Shown here: positions 7,391-13,884 of the stretch, piece by piece
How the letters are laid out: the number at the start of each line of letters is the position of its first letter
Position numbering within the stretch: the stretch's first letter is position 1
Assembly: GCA_024811115.1 (NCBI GenBank)
Contig: JAKOGH010000602.1
Coordinates: forward strand, 1 to 13,884
DNA: 13,884 nucleotides
From: Terana coerulea
Lineage: Eukaryota > Basidiomycota > Agaricomycetes > Polyporales > Phanerochaetaceae
Direction: 5' to 3'
Made by a program: the position numbers and the translations under genes
Notes under the pieces: generated by a model
What the model was told of the DNA's origin: nothing
Seen by the model: the letters and a program-made list of their open reading frames with translations, nothing else
The model's database searches: none

Positions 7391-7505
7391 GTGAGTCTTG
7401 GTTTAAGCTCCAAAGAGGAGGATAAGTTGGACTCCAGCAAGTCAGACTCTTCAACTGCTGTATATATATCTATTATAACCTCTAGAGAGCCGCACTAAAA
7501 ATATA

Positions 7506-7934
7506 ATGCAGAGTGAAGCAACCTCTGAAGACCAGAACTTGGCCCGAAATGAGAAGGAGGGTGACATACCTCTTTCTTTCCTGGATGGTCTAGACTCTGT
7601 TGAAGACCTCAACGCAGCTGGTTCGCATTTCGCCCGACAGCCTCCTCCGGCTGCCGATGAAGCTGCTGAAGACTACACTGATGATGCAGATTTGGCCACT
7701 GACTTCGGCAGTCTGCTACATCTCTATGACGCAGACGAGAATGGTCCTGCTAGGGAGCCTCCGAGCAGTGTAGGAGAGAATCTGATGCACCCTGGATCTG
7801 AACACCTTTTATCTGAAGACATTGGCATGCCAGAGGTGCTGAACATTGAAGGGATCTGTATCGCTCAGGCTTTCATCAACAAACTGAAAGCCACTGAATC
7901 CCTTGATGACACAGGACTCCCCTCCATATCATAG
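7506..7934 (+). pseudogene. Plavaka acidic linker
   Basis: This 142-codon open frame is Asp/Glu rich (AADEAAEDYTDDADLATDFG) and ends with IAQAFINKLKATESLDDTG, which resembles the family's lead-in to the core (a phrase of the LDD-x-GLP type). The stop at 7932-7934 is caused by a frame change. The next frame continues at once with ERLHNLPQEAINLDDD. No catalytic residues are expected here. It separates the N-terminal finger from the zinc ribbon. Confidence 0.6.
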
Positions 7935-8457
7935 AACGACTTCACAACCTGCCGCAGGAGGCTATCAACCTTGACGATGATCCGGCGCTCTACCTCTTCT
8001 TAAATATCTGGCTTAGTCTCAGCAATGCATCATAAGACCACTACGAGAATGTACGCAAGGCGATCGCTCAAACAGATGCAACCACCTAGATGCTCTCGCT
8101 GGACCAAGTGCGGCATCAAGTTCAAGATCTCACGGATATTTATCTGATATTCAATGACATGTGCATCAAGAGCTGTGCCGGCTTCACGGGCGAATATGCA
8201 GACAAGGAGACTTGCCCTACCTGCAGTGAGCAATGATTTGATGAGTGAGTCATGGGCAAGAAACACATCTGAGTTGCTCGCAAACAGTTCCTCACAAATC
8301 TGATTGGTCCACAGATTCAGGCGGCATGGACTTCTCCAGAGAGTGCGAGGGAGATGAGCTATTGCAAGAACATGACTGAGAAGGTCATGACAGACTGGAC
8401 AGCTACCAAAGGCTGTCTGCCTGAGTTATCGGATTGGCTGCACAGCTCCGAGTATGT
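7935..8457 (+). pseudogene. Plavaka pre-catalytic region with zinc ribbon
   Basis: One plus-strand frame reads EAINLDDDPALYLFLNIWLS, then a helical stretch, IYLIFNDMCIKSCAGFTGEY (8140-8200), CPTCSEQ, RKQFLTNLIGPQIQAAWTSP and EMSYCKNMTEKVM. The paired cysteines (CIKSC and CPTC) form the family's zinc ribbon. It contains one TAA, one or two TAGs and three TGAs. The TGA after SEQ sits where the family usually has Arg, consistent with CGA to TGA. Confidence 0.75.
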
Positions 8458-8930
8458 CAAGTAGTCAACCGTGGCGATATCACTTCCGACTCAACCACCC
8501 TCCTTCTCTTGTTAGATGGCGCACAACTATATTGCAACAAGCAGTCCAATTGCTGGATGTACATCTGGCTTCTCATAGATCGTGCACCGGAGACGCAATA
8601 CAAGAAAAAGCACGTCTTAGTTGGAGAAGTTATACTGGGCCCAACCAAGCCAAAGGACATTGACTCATTTCTATTCCTGGGCTTTCAGCATCTTACTGCT
8701 CTTATAAAAGAGGGACTGGTGATCTGAGATGCCAGCCAAAATCGCACATTCACATCAACTCTATTTCTCACATTCGTCACTGCCAATGGTCCCAGCATGC
8801 AATTTGTAAATGGCCTCGTTGGTCACCCAGGCCGTGTTGACTGTCATGTTTGGTGCCCTATAGTTGGGGCGGCATAAGGCGTGGTCAGGTGTATACTACC
8901 CAGTCAGCCTGAAGCCCAATCCACCCTATA
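8434..8930 (+). pseudogene. Plavaka catalytic core, first half
   Basis: The frame from about 8455 gives VNRGDITSDSTTLLLLLDGA then QLYCNKQSNCWMYIWLLIDR and KKHVLVGEVILGPTKPKDID. The Asp of DGAQLY (8515-8517) is the best candidate for the first metal-binding residue of the RNase H fold (inference from conservation). A TGA at 8725-8727 follows VI where the family has Trp (I-W-D-A), fitting TGG to TGA. The text then runs on as DASQNRTFTS, FVTANGPSMQFVNGLVGHPG and a Cys-x-x-x-Cys pair. A frame change near 8870 leads to VYYPVSLKPNPPYNVREF. Confidence 0.8.
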
Positions 8931-9542
8931 ATGTCCGTGAATTCAGCCTACAATGATGTCAAACTGCAAGAGCTCCCTATACGACATATAGACGAGGCAG
9001 CAAGGCAGTATCTAGAGAAGCTTCGCTATATTGCTAGCTCTATGATGGAAAAGATGTACAAGAAACGTCGCCTCATGACCAGTATTGTCAAGTCTACAAT
9101 TCTCAGTGGTATACCTCAGAGCTGCCAGTTTGGCATTCCAAACATGTTCCTGGCCAACATCATGCATCTTGCTGGTGCAAACTACTCTGATCTGCTCGTT
9201 CAGCTCTGGCATAGAACACTAAACTGTGAAGCACCTGATCAGAAGAGCCTCTGGAACTGGGCTGTTTTCCTTCACAAGCCTGATTTATTAACAACTCACG
9301 GAGCTGCAGTTGCAGCTGCTACACCATATCTGCCAAGATCATTCGACCATCCTCCACACAATCTGGCCGAGAAGATGTCAAGTGGGTATAAGGCTGTGGA
9401 GTATATCACCTATCTTTACAATCTTGGACCTGTGTTACTATACAGAATTCTCCTAGAGAAGTACTGGCAAAATTATTGCAAGCTTGTGCATGGAATAAAG
9501 CTTGTCTACTAGAAGCATATTAGTTTTGGCCAGCTTTGAGAG
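8931..9542 (+). pseudogene. Plavaka core, second half (best preserved block)
   Basis: This 193-codon frame is the longest intact piece. It contains LQELPIRHIDEAARQYLEKL, MYKKRRLMTSIVKSTILSGI, FGIPNMFLANIMHLAGANYS, DLLVQLWHRTLNC, SLWNWAVF, ATPYLPRSFDHPPHNLAEKM, SSGYKAVEY and YWQNYCKLVHGIKLVY. All are familiar Plavaka core motifs. Its stop (TAG, 9510-9512) is followed in frame by KHISFGQL, a TGA, then EVHKVLVKF, so it is an internal mutation and not the true end. Confidence 0.85.
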
Positions 9543-9888
9543 GTGCACAAAGTTCTAGTTAAGTTTGCTGAGGAATTCGAAGAGCTGTACTATCAGCGCC
9601 AAAGGTACACGGCTTCATCTGGTATGGCAAAGCATCCACGCTGGCATTCATATCAGTCCAGAGTCCATTTAGATTGGTTTCTATGGCATTGTCTTGCAGT
9701 TCCCTATAAAACGCACTATTGGCGACCTTAGACAAAAACTTTGGCAGCTGTCTAACCCATACGCTAATCTGGCACAAGCAGCATTGCGGCGTTGCCAGAT
9801 GAACACCATCAAGCATGCATATTCTGAGCTGGATCCCGAGCCACCATATTTGCTGAGAGGGCTTACGACCTCAGTGACAACTACGTAA
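9543..9888 (+). pseudogene. Plavaka C-terminal core
   Basis: The segment VHKVLVKFAEEFEELYYQRQ is strongly diagnostic for Plavaka. A frame change between 9690 and 9720 joins it to the next frame, PIKRTIGDLRQKLWQLSNPY then ANLAQAALRRCQMN and KHAYSELDPEPPYLLRGL, the family's TIG-DL and R-R-C-Q-x-N blocks. Between them the usual H-x-L/I segment is poorly preserved (about 9600-9690), which points to an internal deletion or heavy mutation. Confidence 0.8.
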
Positions 9889-10546
9889 TGCTTCATGCTA
9901 CAGAGAAGTCAGTGACACCAACTACAGATAAAGAGGCTATAGCCTTACGTAAGTTTATTGCCACTACAGACATCCAGACAGGCAGCGAGTGAGAAGACAA
10001 GCCTCACATCAAGTAATAGGTACAACTTTGTCTGCCAAATGGTCAGATTGCCTGTTTTAAGTGGAAGGAAGCTCCATAAAGGCTGGCGGCAATTAAAACA
10101 GCTTGCATAGTTAAGGTTTGTTTGTTAATGTATAATTTCTCTGTGAAGTCCATAGCTTATGTTTTTGCACGCAGATTGAGTCAAACAACTGTACTGAGTT
10201 TGGCAAAGTCCAATACTACTTTTGACTGCTTGTTAGGGATAGTCAGCAGCAGCACAGATTTGCAATGGTGTTGATATGCGGCGCATCCAATTGAGACTTA
10301 CTAAAGAAATCCTTCAACACAGTTTACTCATGCACTTATATGGACGAGACATGACCAAGCCATCGAGTCATTTCTGTAAAGAATGTTTAGTCAGTTGTAG
10401 CCCTGGTACTACATCTGCGTATTGAGGGAAACAATGCGTTAAACCAAGAGGTGGAAGGAAAATGGTTCGTAGTCGAAAAGTTAGGGCTGGAGATGATGTC
10501 ATTAGCTGGCATAGTGACAGAGGACATGCAGCCTGAGAATGAATAG
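9889..10546 (+). pseudogene. Plavaka C-terminal tail
   Basis: After a one-base shift the text continues YDLSDNYVMLHATEKSV, then LRKFIATTDIQ, VQLCLPNGQIACFKWKEAP, EFGKVQYYF, SVVALVLHLRI, KWFVVEKLGLEMMSLAGIVT and a TAG at 10544-10546. LPNGQI, EFGKVQYYF and the W-F-V-V-E block match the family's tail in order. Several TGA, TAA and TAG codons interrupt it. The end at 10546 fits the expected end of the protein, so the full length is represented. Confidence 0.65.
10116..10174 (+). other. Candidate intron in the transposase tail
   Basis: A GTTTGT donor at 10116 and a pyrimidine-rich TTTTTGCACGCAG acceptor ending at 10174 bound 59 bp, a usual basidiomycete intron length. It sits in the gap between the LPNGQI and EFGKVQYYF blocks, where coding text is lost on both sides. 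The donor is not the strongest consensus. Confidence 0.35.
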
Positions 10547-10639
10547 ATTTGCTTGTACAGAAACACTATACATAAGTGTGTAGTGCAAGACTCAGCAAAA
10601 GCGCTATAAGTGTACATGCGGCATTAAGGCAGTGTGAGA

Positions 10640-11375
10640 GTGCCATCAGTCTAAGTCAACTGTTGCCTTCTGCATCCATATCTTCGCTTTATCAACTTAT
10701 CTCTCTACTTGGTCTTTCAACCCAGCTACTTGTGTCTGCCAGTGTGCTTGTTCTGCAGCCAACCTCTTTCGCAAGCCTCAAGCTTGTGCTCTAAGCTGGC
10801 AATATGATCATGAAGATTCTTGACCATTGCATATGCTTTCTGGGTTTTGATATGACACGGTAAGCTTGCTAGTGCCATTTAAAGCTGAACAAGTTACTCA
10901 CTGCAACATCTTCAGCAGCTAATCCAGCATCAAAGTGCTTTTTGGGAGATGCTTCAGAGACCTGGGTAGCTATGTGCCAACGTGGTGATTCAGGCTTAGT
11001 AATGGATGAGTCCAGCTCATTCTCTAAGTCCTCCTCTTTATGTATACAGTGAACTCATGAACTTTAGTGAAGAATGCCCTCAAACAAACATACATTGGCT
11101 CAGATCCCGGAACTTCTTCACTGCTGTGATTGAACTTGTCCTTTAATTTAATCTGTGCCTTCTTCAAAGACAATGGTGAGCCTAGAACACTTGCTTTGTC
11201 CTCATAAAGCCACTTTGACGCATTGTCCTTCTTAGTGGCTGTGTTTGCCTTCTGTGGAGTTGTGAGGAGTTTGGTGCTAGCCACAAGAGCATTTTGAGAG
11301 TAATGAATGCGGGCAGAGGTTTTGCAGAGCTTATAAAGGCAAAAGAGTATTCCTAGGAGATCCAGGGCTATTAGA
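10640..11375 (-). pseudogene. Coiled-coil gene fragment, unknown family
   Basis: The minus strand holds an open frame of about 115 codons from a splice-acceptor-like site (CTTTCTAATAG, about 11370-11380) to 11024. It includes LLTTPQKANTATKKDNASKW and SPLSLKKAQIKLKDKFN. A second frame follows (KEEDLENELDSSITKPESPR, ATQVSEASPKKHFDAGLAAE), then a phase-0 intron at 10840-10901, then KAYAMVKNLHDHIASLEHKL. After a shift near 10770 it gives RLAAEQAHWQTQVAGLKDQV. The end is a long charged helix, probably a coiled coil, with a TAA and a TGA in it. It lies tail-to-tail with the Plavaka gene, about 90 bp apart. It could be a companion gene of that element or an unrelated relic. Confidence 0.4.
10840..10901 (-). 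other. Candidate intron, phase 0, 62 bp
   Basis: On the minus strand the donor is GTGAGT (10896-10901) and the acceptor AAAACCCAG ends at 10840. Length and sites are typical of basidiomycete introns. It falls exactly between codons, and an in-frame TAG inside it would stop the frame if it were retained. Good coding text resumes on the far side. Confidence 0.5.
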
Positions 11376-11589
11376 AAGAGTAATCAGGTGTGTACAAGAT
11401 TGACACATCAGGCTTTGCTTTGCTACTATCAGCAGGATTATCACTAACGGGTTTCTGGCAGAGGCTGTATTATTTTTGCAGACTGTCAAGTGAACGGAAA
11501 TAGAAGTCTTATCACTTATTCTGTGGAAATGGAGTAGAGAGTGCTGTGGTAGTGTGCAGAGCTGGAAGAAAATATGACCTGACCATAGG
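11376..11589. other. No recognisable gene
   Basis: Stops occur in all frames. Apart from the acceptor-like pyrimidine tract at the left edge (minus strand) I see no repeat, promoter or RNA structure. Confidence 0.4.
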
Positions 11590-12332
11590 TTGGAAGGACC
11601 TATGGCAATCTACGTGCATCTAATAATTCGTAAATTTGGCACGGCCGGATGCCACAACAGTGCTACCAACCTACTTCTCATTTTTGGGCTTCCAACCCTG
11701 TCCACCGCTCCTGACCACAATATGCAAGACTCATTCCTGGGCCAGCTCTCGGGTTCCTCTTGCTCTGGCTCAGATGCACAAAGTAGAAATATGGACACAT
11801 CAAGCGGGACGTCTCTTTCTCCATTGCCCATGCCGCACTGGTCATTTGAGGGTTTTTTTCTTCTGCGACACCAGTGTTTTGCATAAATCATGCCAGTACA
11901 GTCCTGCCTACCACAGATACATATATGGGAATGCCTCCAGCATTTGTGCATCCAGATTCTCAAGGTGGTATGCCGCTGTTGTCCGGATATCAAAGCTATA
12001 GTCTGCAAACATTTGATATATATGGTCATCAACAGCAAGAAAATCACAACATCACAATGCAGCTGCATCAAATCCTGTATAGCCCCGCCCCTTCAAACTA
12101 CACACCCCTGCTAACTGGTTCTATAGCCAGCCTATGCAGCTGCTGATGGATATCATCAAAAGCTTAAACAGCTTCTGGGTGCTGTTACAACATTGAGGTA
12201 TGCTCTAACTTCCTATCATGCTCTGTACAACTTATTAACATAGTTTTTAGTAAAACAGTTGACAAAATATCAAAGACTGTTCAAGGCAAGAGGTTCAAAC
12301 ATGATATTAAGCTTCTACCTCACCTGGATTGA
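11590..12332 (+). pseudogene. Possible spliced gene fragment, unknown
   Basis: Three plus-strand pieces look coding. The first (about 11695-11850) has LGQLSGSSCSGSDAQSRNMD and SLSPLPMPHWSFEG. The second (about 11930-12090) has MPPAFVHPDSQGG, LSGYQSYSLQTFDIYGHQQQ and NITMQLHQ. The third (12127-12197) reads AYAAADGYHQKLKQLLGAVT and, across a candidate intron (12198-12250), KTVDKISKTVQGKRFKHDIK, ending in a TGA at 12330-12332. A GCTAACT branch-like site and TTCTATAG acceptor precede the third piece. The pieces are not all in compatible phase with the splice sites I can find, so the model is incomplete or the gene is broken. Gln/Pro/Ser content recalls regulatory proteins, but no domain is recognised. 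Confidence 0.3.
12198..12250 (+). other. Candidate intron
   Basis: The donor GTATGC at 12198 and acceptor TTTTTAG ending at 12250 bound 53 bp with a CTTATTAAC branch-like site. Splicing joins two Lys/Leu-rich helical pieces in frame and avoids stops. An alternative acceptor (ATAG at 12243) would bring in a stop. Confidence 0.35.
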
Positions 12333-12539
12333 CAGAACCCTGCCTGCCTGTCACAAATTTCCCTCAGCGCTAGTCCACAGTGCTTAGAGTGTAATATCAA
12401 GTCACAGGACATGTCACCAAGTCATCACACACTGTTACAAGATGCTAGATCAGTTTGCCATATGCTTATTGCATGGACATCAGGGATATGCCTTATATGG
12501 ACGTAGGATCCAGAACTCAGGTCTAGAACTGTTCTGGAC
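12333..12539. other. No recognisable gene
   Basis: No ORF or clear repeat is seen. The left edge of the LTR-like sequence may lie in here (TGT starts occur near 12411 and 12433), but no boundary can be fixed. Confidence 0.35.
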
Positions 12540-12648
12540 TATAACCTCAGTATGATGTCAGTATGACATCATGGACTGGTAGTGTACAGTAGCTCGATTA
12601 GGACATCTAGATAGAGTTGATGTTAGCATGATAGCTAGGTCAGATCCG

Positions 12649-12766
12649 ATAAGGGAGTTAGAGTGGTAGTATGCTCTAGAGCCTTAGTCAGACATCACCT
12701 GACTGTATCAGTCAGCACATGGTATTGGAGGTCTTAGATAGTGTCTGGGGTCCCTCTACACATGTA
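12649..12766 (+). repeat. Inverted repeat, left arm
   Basis: These 118 bp match the reverse complement of 13768-13884 with a single difference, one extra base (CTCTAGAGCC against CTCTGAGCC). The match stops abruptly at the inner edge before TATATAA. The outer limit is unknown, because the partner arm runs off the window. Confidence 0.95.
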
Positions 12767-12771
12767 TATAA
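12765..12771 (+). promoter_or_regulatory. TATA box
   Basis: TGTATATAAGG (12763-12773) is a strong TATA element, similar in its core to that of the copia LTR on the other strand. It starts at the inner edge of the left inverted-repeat arm and is missing from the right arm, so only the left copy has a complete core promoter. Confidence 0.5.
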
Positions 12772-12883
12772 GGAGGCTGGTCTGAGGGCTATCTGCAGAC
12801 TCAACAACATTGTTGATTCATATCTCCTCTACTCGCTTTACTCAAAGTCCCTGCTCTCAAGCCTCTCCAAGCATTCCTAGCAG

Positions 12884-13069
12884 GTGAGTATTAGAGTTTT
12901 GTGATAGAGCATTGCTTCGAAAGTGCCTTTGCTGCAATTTGAAAAGTACTTGAGATGCATTCCTAGCTGGAATGACAAGATTCAACTGCTGAGTCATACT
13001 TCCCCTAAATAGACATAAGTCTAATGATTCCAAGAAAATAAGATGACATACACATAGGAGCTTATAGCA
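12884..13069. other. Spacer after splice donor, no gene seen
   Basis: The interval begins with a near-perfect donor (CAG/GTGAGTA). A TTCCTAG acceptor-like site occurs at about 12959-12966. No protein-like frame follows on the plus strand. Confidence 0.3.
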
Positions 13070-13444
13070 TCAGCTACGTTGTCTGTGCGTTTTCGCTTCT
13101 TTTGTTCTGCCTTCTTCGCATCTTTGTTCTTCGGGCTTACGCTTGCATGCATTTGTACTAGCGGTTTCAGGCTGGCAATATTTATTAGTAATTTTCCACA
13201 GTAGACTGAATGTAAGATATGCCTCAACATTATTGTTAGCATCAGACTTGGCCCGACATATTGCTGACATGCTGTCAAGTACACTACTAGCAGAGCCTTG
13301 ACCTAGCACAGTGGCTGCCTCAGGATCCAACTCTAATCCTTTGGTAGTAGCAAGTTCTGAACTCAAGGCTGGGTGTTTCTGCTACCAGCTAGGCAGTAAC
13401 TCAATCGCAAATTTATCGATTTTCCATGCGTTAGCACATATGCA
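13070..13444 (-). pseudogene. Exon-like frame between the repeat arms
   Basis: On the minus strand one frame reads NAWKIDKFAIELLPSW, a TAG (13382-13384), then QKHPALSSELATTKGLELD, SASSVLDSMSAICRAKSDAN and NNVEAYLTFSLLWKITNKYC, ending in a Lys/Arg/Glu-rich tail and a stop at 13070. The first 100 or so codons have convincing protein-like make-up. The Lys-rich tail could be a nuclear localisation signal. The TAG after Trp fits a former CAG. I do not recognise the family. Its place inside the inverted repeat makes it a candidate element-encoded protein, but no ATG or complete gene model could be drawn. Confidence 0.4.
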
Positions 13445-13694
13445 AAGGTAGAAAAATTAACTCTTGAAGTGCTCTTGCATGAGGCACATTTGGTATGGTG
13501 TATGGCAAACTTTCCACACTAGTGGTGAGAGGAGGTCACCATTGTGGTGAGATAGATTGTAGCTGGAGTTAATAGGTAAAATATGATATATATTTCATGG
13601 CGCAGCTTGGCATGCTGGCTTGCATTGAGGCAGATATCATTTTCATTAGTTAGATACCTGTACTTCACATCAACAGGACGCCTTTCATCCATGT
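13445..13694. other. Mostly non-coding, possible short exon at the right end
   Basis: Most of the stretch has stops in all frames and a small direct repeat (GTGGTGAG, about 13522-13554). From about 13651, after TTTTCATTAG, a plus-strand frame (DTCTSHQQDAFHPC) runs to the donor at 13695 and resumes after the intron. CGCCTTTCATYCAT occurs at 13679 and again at 13722. Confidence 0.3.
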
Positions 13695-13746
13695 GTGAGT
13701 AAGTCCGTTGTTGGTCTTAAACGCCTTTCATTCATCTTTCTTCCAG
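13695..13746 (+). other. Candidate intron
   Basis: GTGAGT (13695-13700) and TTTCTTCCAG (ending 13746) bound 52 bp. Both sites are close to consensus and the length is typical of fungi. The flanking frames join without a stop and then run into the right repeat arm, where a TAA stops them. Confidence 0.45.
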
Positions 13747-13767
13747 AACTTGGCATTCAGGCAGTAT

Positions 13768-13884
13768 TACATGTGTAGAGGGACCCCAGACACTATCTAA
13801 GACCTCCAATACCATGTGCTGACTGATACAGTCAGGTGATGTCTGACTAAGGCTCAGAGCATACTACCACTCTAACTCCCTTAT
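13768..13884 (-). repeat. Inverted repeat, right arm (runs off window)
   Basis: This is the reverse-complement copy of the left arm, 117 bp visible. Its inner edge (TACATGTGTAG at 13768) directly follows GGCAGTAT, with no TATA element. About 1,000 bp separate the arms. The pair could be the ends of a DNA transposon or two LTR fragments in opposite orientation. Confidence 0.95.

Larger units (their letters stand above)
7085..10546 (+). pseudogene. Plavaka-type transposase pseudogene
   Basis: Plavaka transposases move cut-and-paste DNA elements and are abundant in basidiomycetes. The ATG at 7085 follows a pyrimidine-rich leader (7030-7084), and the start MPEALETTSKVLCYCG is family-like. Landmarks in order: N-terminal Cys/His region, acidic linker, zinc ribbon (CIKSCAGFTG...CPTC), IGPQIQAAW, VNRGDI with DGAQLYCNKQ, FLFLGFQHLTAL, NGLVGHPGRVDC, MYKKRRL, IMHLAGANYSDLLVQLW, FDHPPHNLAEKMSSGYK, YWQNYCKLVHG, FEELYYQR, RTIGDL, LRRCQMN, LPNGQI, FGKVQYYF and SVVALV. 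These follow the order I know for the family. Many stops and about six frame changes make it inactive. The assignment is from motif recall, not a search. Confidence 0.88.
12540..12883 (+). repeat. LTR-like promoter sequence
   Basis: The stretch has the make-up of a fungal LTR: palindromic upstream motifs (GATGTC/GACATC at 12554-12570, CTGACTG/CAGTCAG at 12700-12716), a TATA box (12765-12771), then a CT-rich leader with CTCTCAAGCC, CTCTCCAAG and CATTCCTAGCA, common near LTR ends in basidiomycete elements. A strong splice donor (CAG/GTGAGT, 12884) follows. Neither terminus nor a PBS could be fixed. It could instead be a host promoter with a first exon. The upstream half is duplicated in inverted orientation at the window's end. 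Confidence 0.45.

Noticed and set aside
10589..10610. AGCGCTTTT-like sequence as the right terminal repeat of the Plavaka element
   Set aside because: Only about nine bases match the 6608 region and the match does not extend; too short to call an element end.
11610..12071. Minus-strand 153-codon ORF
   Set aside because: It is the longest here but rich in Trp, Cys, His and Arg with no motif, and opposes plus-strand pieces that look more protein-like and have splice sites.

Overview
The window looks like a transposon-dense stretch of a filamentous fungal genome, most likely an Agaricomycete (mushroom-forming basidiomycete). The evidence is a Ty1/copia retrotransposon with a primer-binding site matching the initiator tRNA-Met anticodon arm, a Plavaka-type DNA transposase (a family known mainly from basidiomycetes), and several candidate introns of about 50 to 60 bp. 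No intact host gene, rRNA or tRNA gene, CRISPR array or prokaryotic signal was found.

Layout. (1) Positions 1-5334, minus strand: the 5' two-thirds of a copia element. In element order it has a 5' LTR (5042-5334), tRNA-iMet PBS (5029-5041), a structured leader, a long Gag with a polyglutamine/basic tract and an alpha-helical charged segment, protease (DSGA), zinc-binding GAG-pre-integrase, integrase with an exact D-X35-E spacing, and reverse transcriptase up to YVDD. RNase H and the 3' LTR lie beyond base 1. Every domain is recognisable, but the reading frame is broken many times. (2) 5335-6430: little recognisable, one weak ORF. (3) About 6437-6977: a diverged inverted duplication centred near 6731, with coding-like sequence in the left arm. 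(4) 7085-10546, plus strand: a Plavaka transposase pseudogene, recognisable from an N-terminal Cys/His region to the C-terminal tail. (5) About 10640-11375, minus strand: a coiled-coil gene fragment with a good intron, tail-to-tail with the transposase. (6) About 11590-12332, plus strand: possible spliced gene fragment. (7) 12540-12883: LTR-like promoter sequence with a TATA box. (8) 12649-12766 and 13768-13884: a nearly identical inverted repeat flanking about 1 kb that holds a minus-strand exon-like frame and a plus-strand intron.

Decay pattern. The disabled frames are interrupted mostly by TAG or TGA in contexts that suggest CAG, CGA or TGG originally, that is, C:G-to-T:A transitions. Two places stand out: seven in-frame TAGs and no other stop in a 795-nt Gag frame, and a matched pair inside the inverted duplication where one arm has CAG and the other TAG. 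The inverted repeat at the right end is by contrast almost unmutated, so it is younger.

These genes do not form a pathway. The window records successive insertions of selfish elements and their later inactivation.
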